Shown: positions 19,701 to 31,268 of the stretch, piece by piece
Layout: each line of letters begins with the position of its first letter
How positions within the stretch are numbered: position 1 is the stretch's first letter
Source of the DNA: Scenedesmus sp. ARA3
Lineage: Eukaryota; Chlorophyta; Chlorophyceae; Sphaeropleales; Scenedesmaceae
DNA: 34,643 nucleotides
Assembly: GCA_004335835.1 (NCBI GenBank)
Contig: RWJK01001121.1
Coordinates: 1-34,643 of the forward strand
Direction: 5' to 3'
The notes under the pieces: model-generated
The model's input: only the letters and a program-made list of their open reading frames with translations
Database searches by the model: none
What the model was told of the DNA's origin: nothing
Made by a program: the position numbers and the translations under genes

Positions 19701-22700
19701 TTCAGCCGCAACTGGCAGCTGCGCGATGCCGCTGCAGCGTGGCTCGCGGACCTTGTCAGCAACGGCAGGCTCAGCGGGGGCCCTGGCGCTGAGCGGCGCG
19801 AGCTTGCAAAGGGGCTTGTGAGGCTTGCTGTGCGCGGGCTGAAGGATAAGGTGCCTCAGGTGTACAGCAGCTGCCTGGGCTTGCTGCAGGTGGGTGTGCT
19901 GCAAGCACCGGCTGCTGAGATGAAGCTGTTACTGCTGGCTCGCAGCGGCTGAGTGCATGGTCCTGTGTGGTGCATGCCTGCAACATAGTGCAGCAGTTCT
20001 GTGGCATGAAGCTCATGTGCGCCGACCTTTTGCTGCTGCCAGCAATGCTTCTCGACTGTCAGTGCTTGCCAAGTCCCCTACACGTCCACTGTCAGCCTGT
20101 GCCCGACTGATTTCGTTCTCTGTGTTGTGTGATGGCTGTGCCTGCTTGTCCAGGCTCTGCTGACTGCGCTTGCAGCCAACGGTGGCAGCAGGGATGTGTA
20201 CTCTGCGATTGAGTCAGCGCTGCCGGTGCTGCTGGAGCGGCTGGCTGACAACAATGCACGCCTGAGGGACAGTGCACGGGATGCACTGGTGGCGCTGGCA
20301 CAGGTGTGTGCGTGTGTGCGTTGTGATGACGGTGGCAGCATGCAGTATTTTGCAGCAGCAGCAGCAGCAGCAGCAGCAGGGGTCCTTGGTGGGTGTCGCA
20401 GGGTTACGATGGTACATGTGGCACGATGCGTGACTCATACTACAACTACACCATCGTAATTAGTGTTCAGCCCATTACTTGCTCTGTTTGCAATGCACCA
20501 GCCAGCAGCGTTGCACCGCACGCCTTGGCCACTCAGCTCACAGCCCAGCTTACCCATCTCACTGCTGCCTGCTGCTGTTGCCGCTGCTGCCGGCGCGTCT
20601 TGCAGGAGCCTGAGGGCAGCGGTGCGCTACGCAGCCTGACAAGCCAGCTGACGCGCCCGCCGAAGAGCCAGACCGCGTGGCGGCCTGTGCTGGCGATGCT
20701 GCAGCTGCTGCAGGACCTGGTGCCGCTGCTGGGCTTGGCAGGGTCTGCAGGTAGGGCAGCTGCAGCAATTGATGTGTGTGTTGCATGCTGGCCTACTCGC
20801 GTGCGCGCTGTCCTGCTTGCATATGTGTATGCTGTCAGCTGCTGATGCAACATGCCTGGTAGGGTACATGAGGTTACCGCTGCACGGTCTCCCATAGTAC
20901 AGGCGTCACAGCTCTTTTGCGGGAGCGCACCGTCCCAGCAATGCTTCTTCTTGACACAACCGCGCAAATCCACAAGCTCCGGGAGCACCGCAGATGCCCT
21001 GACACCCCACACAATGCTGCCGTGCTGCGTGCAGGCATCCCAAACAACACCAGGGTCTCCAGTGGTGGCGGCGACGGCTTCGACCTCAATGAGGTCATGG
21101 ACTATGTGGGCAAGGCCCTCAGCAGCGGCAATGCAGACGTGCGCGCTGCCGCGCTGCGCGTGGCTGTCGCAGTGGCTGGCTGCGCAGCTGGTGGCGGCGC
21201 TGCGGTGCGGCGGCTGCTGCCAAAGGATCTGAATCCGAAGCTGCGGGAGCAGGCGGATGCAGCGCTTGGTGGAGATGTGGGCGGCGCTGCTGGACCTGCA
21301 GCAGGTGAGGCGGGTGGATGGCACAGGCAGATGAGCCGACCTTTTAGATATATCGTGCACGCGTGCATGCGTGAGTGACAACGTTTGCAAGTGTGCACAT
21401 GCGTCTGGAAGGGTGTGTATGTTTGTATGTATGCGCATGGGTGTGCGCGTGTGCGCACATACGCTTGTTGGCCTGTGTGTGTGGACATGCACATGTGTGT
21501 GCGTATGCGTGCAGATTTGTGTTTGTGTCTGTGCACATGTAGTGTGACTTGGGGGGCGCTGCTGGACCTGCAGCAGGCAAGGCGGGTTGATGATGTGCCA
21601 GATGTGCATGGTGGTGTGTGCTTGTGTACATGAACCTCTGCACATGTGCGTGGGTGAGCTGCGGTGTGCATGCGCGCGCAATTGTGCGTGCAGGTGGGTG
21701 TAAGCATGTGTGTGCACATGTATGTGGATGTGCGTGTGTGCTCAAGCACATGAGTGTGCAGGAGTCTGCACCTATGCTGACCTATGCATGTCAATGCGCG
21801 GATGTGTGCATGTCAATGCGCGGATTTGCGTACCTATGCGTTGTGTGGACATGCACATGGGTTTGTGTATGCGTGTGCGTGTGTGTGCCTGTGTGTGCGC
21901 ATTCACATGTGCGTGTGTGTATGTGCATGAGTGCGTGTCTCTGCTCACATGTGCGTGTGTATGCGTGTGTGTGCACAAGCGCATTGATGCACTGAGTGTG
22001 CCTTTACATGAGCATGAATTCGTATGCGTGTGCACATGCGCGTACATGTTGGCAGGCGTGCGCATGCGCGTCAATGTGTGTGCGCTTGTGTGCGCATGCG
22101 TTTGTGGTATGGCGTGTGCACTTGCGCTTGGTATGTGTGCTCATGTGTGTGCTTGTTGGCTGGTGCGTGCATGAGCCTAAGTATGTGCGCACGTGTGTGC
22201 AGATGCGCGCGCATGTTGGCATGTGTGCACATGCGCGTGGGTATGTGTGCGCGTGTATGCACATGCGCGTGAGTATGTGTGCGCGCGTGTGTGCACATCC
22301 GACGTGTTGGCGTGTGTGCACATGCGCGTGCGTGTTGGCGTGTGCGCACGTGCGTGTTGGCGTGCTGGCGCGTGTGCGCGTGCACGTGGGTTGCGCGCGC
22401 GCGTGCGTGCACATGTGTGTGATTGTTGGCATGCGTGTTGGCGTGTGCACATGGGTGCGTGCGTCTTGCCACTTTCACACACTTTTGAGTGTGTGCGCAA
22501 GTGTCTTGAGAGTCATCACTCGATGACGTGGCGTATGAAGAGACAGAACCTGTACTCAGCTTGTTGCTGCCTGCCTGCTTTCGGCTGTTTCATTTTCTTG
22601 TAACATTTGTCACTGCAGCCGTAGCACCGCAGCAGGCCGCAGCCCCTAAGCCACGTGCTGGCGGGCAGAGCAGTGGCGGCTCACGCACAGCTGGCAAGCC

Positions 22701-23500
22701 AGCCGCCACCAGCGGCCACCCTAACCGCCAGTCAGCCGCCGCCGCAGCACCCGCGCGCCAGCAGCAGCAGCCCCAGCAGCAGCAGCAGCCGGCACTGGGG
22801 CTGGAAGCAGAGGACCCTGCTCCATTTGTGGCTGAGCTGAAGGCGCGCGAGCAGCAGTACGGGCAGCGCCACCCGGCAGTGGCAGAGTCCTGCAGCAACC
22901 TGGCGATCCTGTACAACCAGCAGGGCGACTATGCTGCTGCGCAGCCGCTGTATGAGCGGGCGCTTGCCATTTATGAGGCCACGTATGGGCCTAACCATCA
23001 GGAGGTGGCTCACACGCTTACGGACCTGGCAGTGCTGCACCTGGAGCAGGTGGGCTGCTTGTGGCGCTGTCTGTGCGTGTGGAAGAAGCAGTGAACATGG
23101 AGTTTTCACAGTTTTCAGCATGTGAAGCAGATGGAAGTAGGCGAACGAAGCAGTGATCGGTAGATACACAGCGCTGTACATCGTCGGGTGAGCTGTGGAA
23201 GACAGCTGAAGCGCCAGCTTGCATATTGTGAGTGTGTGCAGCGTGCATTGTTGGGACCCACACGCCTGCGATTGTCCGGCAAACACACATTCAGCAACGG
23301 GCCTGCCTTCAGCGACAGCTGTTGTTGTTGTGTTATTGGTGTCTGTGGTACTTGCTGTGCCTGGTGCTACCCAGGCATGCTTGCACTCGACAGCATGCCA
23401 GCGCTGCACACTCTGCCCCACTCTCGCATGTTTCCGCGCAGTGGCCTTGCACCCTGCAAGCCACAGCAGCAACGCCGCCTGCCTCACCGCTGTAGTTTTC

Positions 23501-23550
<50 letters not shown>

Positions 23551-23669
23551 AGGGCCACGACGCAGTCGGCAGGCCGCTGCTGCAGCGAGCCCTGGCCATC
23601 CAGGAGGCCGCACTGGGCCCCAGCCACCCTGACGTCATGGCTATCAGGGACGTGCTCAACAGCGAGTGA
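16720..23669 (+). CDS. CEP104: CEP104/FAP256-like ciliary tip protein with C-terminal TPRs
   Basis: Exons: 16720-16779, 16861-16928, 17021-17108, 17412-17657, 17865-18050, 18284-18370, 18623-18779, 18997-19889, 20154-20303, 20606-20750, 21035-21304, 22619-23049, 23553-23669. All junctions are GT-AG and in phase, giving 965 residues. The N-terminal ~175 residues follow CEP104 closely: R-E-L-L-Y-H-S-P-Q-T-R-G-W-Q-S-P-R-F-C, then F-P-Q-E-F-V-L-R-L, then L-R-R-L-G-Y-L-S-F, then A-R-E-L-K-S-V-H-V, then NKLNIYNQ. Residues ~217-285 hold two coiled-coil EDYDxAKxLK motifs, and ~520-775 a TOG/HEAT-like helical array. After a Gln/Ala-rich linker, residues ~835-965 form kinesin-light-chain-type TPRs (RHPAVAESCSNLAILYNQQG, Y-E-R-A-L-A-I-Y-E). 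CEP104 binds growing microtubule ends at cilium tips. The zinc-finger array of the human protein is not seen; TPRs occupy that end. Confidence 0.85.
20352..20379. repeat. CAG trinucleotide tract
   Basis: About nine CAG units in the CEP104-like intron 20304-20605. Confidence 0.9.
21380..22490. repeat. ~1.1-kb alternating purine-pyrimidine TG/CG-rich tract
   Basis: Nearly the whole central part of CEP104-like intron 21305-22618 consists of imperfect TGTGTGCG, CACATGCGCG and GTGTATGCG words. Long alternating Pu-Py stretches dominate and there is no fixed period. Open frames through it (Cys/Val/Met-rich on plus, His/Thr-rich on minus) are composition artefacts. Confidence 0.9.
21551..21592 (+). 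repeat. Partial intronic copy of the end of CEP104-like exon 11
   Basis: The GGCGCTGCTGGACCTGCAGCAG block and about 15 bases of following intron repeat those at 21280-21325. The donor GTGAGG has become GCAAGG, which would leave only a weak GC donor. It is embedded in the TG/CG-rich tract, about 270 bp downstream of the original. Confidence 0.75.
23502..23552. repeat. CTG tract forming the 3' splice site of CEP104-like exon 13
   Basis: About 16 CTG units run directly into CAG and the exon start at 23553. There is no other pyrimidine tract next to this acceptor. Confidence 0.9.
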
Positions 23670-23880
23670 CAGCAATGTGTGTGCTGTACGCGGGTGTGGA
23701 AGTGCACTGGGGAGTGTGGCAGCAGCTGCCAGCAGCTGTGCTCAGGCCTGTGCAATTTGTTGCAGGCCCTTTGCCTTTGCGCATTGATAGGCTGTTGGTG
23801 CATAAGGCGCTAGCTGGGGCGTGCGGCTTGCACTCATGACAGAACTGAGCACAGCGTGCTCGCAGTAAGGCAGCGGTTGC

Positions 23881-23885
23881 TGTAA
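23881..23885 (+). terminator. Candidate polyadenylation motif TGTAA for the CEP104-like gene
   Basis: TGTAA on the plus strand about 210 bases after the stop codon, a normal algal 3'UTR distance. Confidence 0.45.
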
Positions 23886-24633
23886 CATAACATGCTGCAT
23901 AAAGAAGAAAATGCATATGCCTTTTCACAAGCATGCATGCTTGTGAAGCATGCTCAAATGCTGCGCTTTTCGGGAGTGAGCAATGGTCTGGTATGAGCGG
24001 TGCTGCCTTTGATGGTTTTAGGCTGTCCATGACGGCTTTGCTTGTGCCAAGTCATGCACACAGCGTATTTTCTGGGGTGAGTCTGCACAATGTGCACGTC
24101 AGCAAGACTTGGGTGGTCGTCAAAGCAGCCGTTACACAGCTGCCACCGTGGCGATGTTGTGACAACAGATATGTTTTTGCCAGACTGTTGCATGATGCTG
24201 CACAGTGCAGCGTGACGCTGCATGTTGCTGGTGCGGTGACAACTTGTTGTTCTTGAGTGACGGTGATGGCCTTGACTACCACTAGCAGACGATGGAGGTT
24301 CTGTTGGGCTTGGTAACACGTGGCGACATTGCAATGGTTGCCAGGCTGCCGCCGGCTCCGGGAGCAGCAGCAGACTGTTATGACACCATTGCACTGTGGC
24401 CCATGGCCAGAGCGCGGCAACAGCCTCCACCTCTGCTGCCGCGTTGGCATGGCTCACTGCTGCTGTAACCGCCGGGGCTGTCATCATTCCAGGAATCCAG
24501 CCACCATGTGCCCACTGCTTCATGCGTCCTCCTCTCCGCCCTCCTCCTCCTCCTCCTCTGTTGTCCATAAAGTGCTGAGGCCTCGCAAAGCACTTGATGC
24601 AAATCACGTGGTTTCCTGACAAGCAGCGAATTG

Positions 24634-24638
24634 TTACA
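24634..24638 (-). terminator. Candidate polyadenylation motif TGTAA for the adenylate-kinase-domain gene
   Basis: TGTAA on the minus strand about 100 bases after the stop codon. It lies before the degenerate exon copy at 24530-24595, which would then be untranscribed. Confidence 0.4.
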
Positions 24639-24735
24639 TCAACTGGTTTGCGAAACCAAATGGTTGCCAGGCTGCCGATCTGGTAGTGTAACTGCAGCAG
24701 CTGCTGCAGCAGCAAGCCAGTACGCACACAGACAA

Positions 24736-26806
24736 TCACGAGCCCATGAAACCCGCCACAGTGTGGCCCCTGCTGCGCGCGTCCTCCTCCTCTTCCTCTG
24801 CTGCCCTATCATCCATGAAATGCTCAGGGATCACTGAGTGGCTGATGCGCACGTCACGCTGCAGCGAGGCGTGAGACTCCGTCATGCGCGCAGCAATCTC
24901 CAGCGCCTGCACAAAAAGGTGCATTTGAAGCAGCAGCGCAAGCAGCAGTGGCAGCGGCAGGCACGCTTCAGCTCAGGGAACTGGAAACACTGCTGAGCCG
25001 GCTGGTGGCCTGGGTAGGGCAAGGGATGGAGGCGGGAGGTGAGAAAGTCACAACACAGAAAGGTCAGAAAGTCACTGACGGTCTTTTTGGTTGCGGCTGC
25101 TGCGCAGTTGTACCGCGTGTCGCTGCACATAGCACACCCCTGCTGCAGCCACAGCTTGACTTAACTTCATCACGTGGGCCGCGTGCATGCAACACACTGA
25201 CAGGAGGCAAGGAAGCAGACACCCCTGAGGATCATAGCGCTGCTGCTGCTGCTGCTGCTGCCCAATGCGTGCGCAGCAGCATGCTGCTACGCAGCCGCCT
25301 CACCTTCATCTCATCGCGCGGGCCGCGGGCGTCGAAAGAGATCCTGAACTTGTGGCAGGGCCGCAGCGAGTAGCGCACAGCCCCCGTGGACAGGTCGACG
25401 TGCTCAGGGATGGCAGTGTCCTCCCTGATGTAGCACACGTGGAAGCCCCTGCAGCAGCAGCAGCAGCAGCAGCAGAAGGTGTGCTCAGTCCAAGTGTTCA
25501 GGGATTGAAGTGTCATCTCTGATGTGCACACGTGCTCCAGGCCTACTGCAACAGATCACATTGTGACGAGGACATGCTTGACCAGTAGCACACCTACCTG
25601 TCAGTCAGCGCGTCAACCAGCATATCAATGGTCATGGGATGTCCGCTGAAAAAGGGGCCGCGGGTCATGTGCCCTTCCAGGCCACCCAATCAGCTCAAGC
25701 ACTAACAACATGCCCCAGGGACATGCAGTGAGCCTGCTGCGAAGTTGGTCTTTGTGCCCCAGCATACGCCCGGAGAGTTTGCTTCTATCTTTACGAGTAT
25801 ATCCGATCTGTTATGTTGTTGAACATGAGTTGCAGGTGCACACCCATCTGTCTGTCATCACGTCGACCAGCATATCAATGGCCACGGGGTGTTCACTAAA
25901 GAAGGGGCTACGCGTGACGTACTCGGCATGCCCACCAGCAGAAAACGCAACAGACTCTGCCGCATGTTCTAGGCCTACTGTAACAGGTACACTGCCATTC
26001 ACATTGTTCTGTAACAGGTCACTCCCACCTGTCTGTCATCACGTCCACCAGCATGTCGATTGCCACGGGGTGTTCACTGAAAAAGGGGCTGCGTGTGACA
26101 TACTCCGCATGCCCTGCCAGCCCACTCTGGCGCACCACAGGCAGCACGTCATTGATGATGCGATCAACCACCTGGTTTGAACAAGCAGCAGCAGCAGCAG
26201 CAGCAGCGGCAGCAGCAGCAGCAGTGAATACGGTTCATTGACCCGCACCACAGGCAGCACGTCATCGTTGATAATGCGACCAACAATATAATTGAAGCCA
26301 CAGCAGCAGCAGCAGCAGCAGCGGCAGCAGCAGCAAAGCACACGGGGTTCCGTACCTGCCCTATCCCCCAGGCACACGATAACCCCGCCTTATCAGCAGC
26401 GCTCGGGCGGTCACTTGCCAGCAACAACTGCAGATGTACCTAGACACTGTGCGCCTGCTCAAAGACAGGGTCAGCAGAAGTGCAGCATCTCCGCAGCTAC
26501 TGGCGCTTTGCCCCAAGACAGCACCTGACCTCTGCGTACAGCTTGTAGCTTGCCTCGCAGTAGCCGTCCAGCCGCATGACCAGCTCCTCACAGCAACAGC
26601 ACACACAGCTCACCAGCAGCAGTGAAGAAACCAGCATTAACAACCCAAAACAAACCGAGACAAACGCTAATTTTTTTTTTGCAGCCTGCTCAGATAACGG
26701 CCGTTTGAGTAGCGCTCTGTTGCCCCACCTTACTGCACACGCTTTGTCACCGTTGCTTCTTGTCAAAAACCTCACCTTTGCGAACAGGTCGTAGCTTGCA
26801 GCAGCA

Positions 26807-26864
<58 letters not shown>

Positions 26865-27406
26865 AAACCTCACCTCTGCGTACAGCTCGTAGCTTGCCTC
26901 GCAGCAGCCGTCCAGCCGCATGACCAGCTCCACACCGCAAAACCACACACAGCTCACCAGCAGCAGTGAAGAAACCAGCATTAACAACCCAAAACAAACC
27001 GAGGCAAACGCTATCAGCCTGCTCAGATAGCGGCCGTTTGAGCAGCGCTCTGTTGCCCCACCTTAATTCACACACTTTGTCACCTTGCATAGTTGTGCAT
27101 TCACCATGCCTAAACTGTCATTTCTATGTAGCAAACAGCTCACCTCTGCGAACAGGTCGTAGCTTGCCTCACAGTAGCCGTCCAGGCGCATGACCAGCTC
27201 CTGCCGCGCTGACAGCACCACGTCCTTGGCCAGCGGCAGGTGCCGGATCAGCTCTGAAATAACATGTTACAATGTTGTTCACTTTGTTGGTTTCAATGTC
27301 AGTGACAGGGACTGTGTTCCTGGTCAAGATATGTGATAAATTGTTCTAACTGAGTCATCCGCAGCTTTTGCGTGACCTGTTGTTTATTCTCCCCGTAATA
27401 AACCAG

Positions 27407-27441
<35 letters not shown>

Positions 27442-27655
27442 CTCACCGTATGCTTTTGCGTTGAGGTCCAAGCTGCTCTGGTAGCGCAGCTCCTTAGTAA
27501 TCTGCTGCCGCGTCTCTTCAAGGCTGCCCATTGCATCAATCAGCGTGAAGGGGAAGAACTGCTTCAGGCGCAGCCTGCAGCAGCAGCAGCAGCAGCAGCA
27601 GCAGATGCGACAGCAGCATCACTAAGAAAAAAGGCGACGAACTGCTTCCGCCGCA

Positions 27656-27710
<55 letters not shown>

Positions 27711-30700
27711 CCGACCAGGACATACACGGGACATGTGCGCAAGCACCACAGAGACCACATCTCTACATGCACGTGCACACAGCAGCAGTGCAGCCACAGC
27801 AGCCACAGCAGCCACAGCAGGGCCATGCTACAGCCCAAGCTCACCAGCATAGCACACCAGCATAGAACACCAGCGCAGCACACCAGCGCAACACCACAAC
27901 ACTGCCGCAGCAGCAGTGCAGCCACGGTACAGCCCAAGCACACCAGCATAGCACACCAGCGCAACACCACAGCACTGCCACAGCACACCAGCGCAGCACA
28001 CCAGCGCAGTCGCTCACGTGGCAGCGTAGTGTGTTTTGAAGATCGCGTAGCGCTTCCTGCACTTGTCTATGTCTGTGTCTGTGGCCCGCTCCTCGAAAAA
28101 CTGCCCTGCTCCTGCATCTAGCACGCGCCGGTTGTGCAGGTTGGCCACCCGTGCGCGCTGCAGCTGGCGCTTGATGGATGTCTCCTCGTCGCAGTACAGC
28201 ACCACCACCTGCGCCAGCAGCAGCAGCAGCAGCCGCAGCAGCAGCCAGAGCGACCCGTGTGCAGCCCTGCAGAGCGAGAACCGCATGCAACATTCCCAAG
28301 CAGCGCCATGCATGTCGAAAGCACCCAGCGCCTCTACCCGCATCAGCACATCCAAGGTTTGCAGTTTGCAAGATGCGGCTGCCGCCGCCGCAGCGTGTAT
28401 GTGTGTATGGCCGCACCTTGAAGGACGGCCGCGGGAAGGCGATGCCTTGCGGAGTGTCTGCATACTTGTGGTGCAGCTCCAGCAGCTTGTCATACAGCAT
28501 CTTCAGGAAGTCCACCTGCAGATTAAGGATGAAAAGAAAGGATGCAGATTTACAGCAAGGGTGCAGAGAAAGACAGGTGAGAGAGGGGGTGTCTGCATAC
28601 TTGTGGTGCAGCTCCAGCAGCTTGCCATACAGCATCTTCAGGAAGTCCACCTGCAGATCACGATGTGGCAAACACACACATCACAGCAGTATATCATCAT
28701 ACAGTTGCTGCGCATTTGAGGACTAGTTATGCTGTGCTGATGGTGATCAGGAATGCATTGTGGTGCAGCTCCTGCAGCTTATTGTACAGCATCTTGAGGA
28801 AGTCCACCTGCGCACAGGATGTGGGCATCACAAATGTTATCATTCATCATACATAGCAAACAAGATCAAGATATATTCAGACACAACTGCTTTGGTTAGT
28901 CTCCACCAATCAGCAAGACTGTGTGCAACATACTGTGTGGGTGTGTGGTGTGGCCCTATGAGGCAAGACATGTGCCGCATACATCGTGCATTATGCTCAT
29001 CGCGTTCTTATCGCTCCCGAGTACCATCTGCTTACACGCCACATGACAACACGCGCCGACAGCCCCCACCTGTGTTGCTGTGCGGGGGAAGCCATCAACC
29101 ACAAAGCCCAGGTCGTCCTGCAAGCCAGGCTCATCCAGCAGCAGTGCCTCCAGCAGCAAATCACACACCATCTGATCTGGAATCATCTCGCCAGAGTCCA
29201 CCAGCCGCCGGGCTTCCGGGTACGATTCCTGCAGGGACAAAGTGACGTTATGACACGTTATAACAAAGACATGGAGTGTGCAACATGCACGGCAGAATTA
29301 TTGGCAATGGCCGACGATGGCATGCAGCAGAGCTGTGAGATGTGAATAAACAAATGATATACTAGGAACAATCGAAGGGGTTGGGAACATTTGAGAGAGG
29401 ACAGTTACATGTGGGTCCTGGCACCACCCATTTGTGTGAATAACCTATGCAAAAGAGCAAACTGTAGCGCGGCATGACCGTGGCTATGCAAGTCTACTGC
29501 CTATACATCTGCATCACTGCCACGTACCCAAACACACACCAGCTGGTGTGACAGAACCCGATGTGAACCCAATTCAAAGGAACAGCAGGCTCACCAGCAG
29601 CCCTGATATCGTGAAGTGCTTGGTCAGGCCGCGCGTCTTCAAGATGTGCCCCGTGTTGACACCCTGCAGTGCGGCAGCAGCAGCAGCAGCGGCAGCAGCA
29701 GCAGCAGCGGCAGCAGCAGCAGCAGCACGCATGAGTGCTCAGCAGCAGCCATCGTCTTGCTGCTCCAGCAACTCCGGCCATCACAAGAAGCTGCTGCCAT
29801 CCATACATGCCGAGCCTCGCATCTGGACATGCCTCAATGCATGCCGCATGGCCCTGTGGGCTGCGACATCTTTCAAACACTTTCAAACACATTCAAATGC
29901 TTGCCAAACACTTTCAAATGCTGATTGTTTGCGCCGCCACCCACCTTGCCGGAGCCTGGGGCTCCGTTGAGCCATACAATCTCCCGAGGCACACGGAAGT
30001 CCTGCAAGGCGGCAGCAGCAGCAGCAGCAGCAGCACTGCATCATTCCGCTTGAGCAGATATGCAAGCAAGACAGCAAATCAGCTGCTGCTGTTGGGTTGC
30101 AGCTGCCCTGCAAGTTTAAGAGGTAGCTTCACTCTGTAGTGCAAGGTGTTGTGGAGAGTTGTCCAAGCCACGACAGGGTACAGAGTGCTGCTGGCAACAT
30201 GTGTCTGCCACCCATGTGGCTGCTGACGCTGCTGCCACTGCTGCTGAGATGCTATAACTGCAAGCAGGCAAGGTTGCCCTGCTGCTGCTGCTGCTGCCGC
30301 CGCTGTCGCCGCTGCTGCTAATGCTGCTGCCACTACTGCTGTGATGCCATGGCTGCCGGCAGCGCAAGGCTGCTGTGGTTGCTGCTGGTGTTAATGCTTT
30401 TGCTGCTACGATGCGATGGCTGCAAGTCGGACAAACCTGCTGCTGCTGCTACTGCTGTGATGCAGTGGCTGCCAGGCAAGCACAACTGCTGCTGCTGCTG
30501 CTGCCAGTCACCTGGCCGTATCGCTCCTCAAAGCGGCGCCAGCAGGAGTCAAATATGACTAAGCTCTCCATCTTGTACTCTGCATGCAGGCCATGGTCAC
30601 ACATGTCATATGAGTGTGTAGGGGGAGGGAGGTGCAATGTGTGCAAGGTTCCTAGGTTACTGGCTAGCTATAGCTGCTGCAGCTGTACAGACGCGCAGGC

Positions 30701-31130
30701 AAGCCCTGTCAGGGCAGCTTGCCAGTTGTCAACTCGCACTGAAGTCCTAAATGTAACACTTGCAGGACAACGGGAGGTGCCAGCGGCTGCTGCAGGTGCT
30801 GTCTACTGCCAACAAGACAGCACTGCAGCTATGCAAGCCGTTGCACCACGACAGCAGCCCAGCAGCAATGCTTGCGCACCAGAGGCGGTGCCATTCCACA
30901 GTGCTGCTGCAGCACGAGCAACGTCAGAGAACAGCAGTGGCAGCAACACGGCCATTGACCAGAGAGGTGCCAAGAGAGGCTTGGCAGCAGCACACACACG
31001 AGGTATTGCCCACGCCGCGCTGCTGCTGCTGCTGCCTCGCATAGCAATGCTGCTGCCTCTGCCACTGACATGGAGGCTGATGTGAACAGATAGACTAGAC
31101 TAGAAGTGCTTACATGTGGGAGCTGGCTTA

Positions 31131-31162
<32 letters not shown>

Positions 31163-31224
31163 AGCCACATGTCTCTCACTAACTCTCACCTGTACTGCGC
31201 TGTGCGTGGTATGACCTCAAGCTG

Positions 31225-31268
<44 letters not shown>

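Larger units (their letters stand above)
23670..24735. other. Convergent intergenic region with degenerate last-exon copy
   Basis: The region lies between two tail-to-tail genes. A degraded copy of part of the last adenylate-kinase-gene exon (the H-F-M-D-D and Glu-rich segment) lies at about 24530-24595. It is related to 24780-24838 and has the Glu codons shifted to Gly/Arg. The block ATGGTTGCCAGGCTGCC occurs at 24334-24350 and again at 24660-24676, so a ~250-330 bp tandem duplication is likely. No other gene seen. Confidence 0.6.

Noticed and set aside
20533..21717. 394-codon minus-strand open frame, His/Thr-rich
   Set aside because: Antisense to CEP104-like exons and the TG/CG-rich intron; the composition is explained by the repeat.
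21618..22526. Several overlapping Cys/Val/Met-rich frames on plus and His/Thr-rich frames on minus
   Set aside because: Open only because TG/CG repeats rarely form stop codons; no consistent frame or domain.
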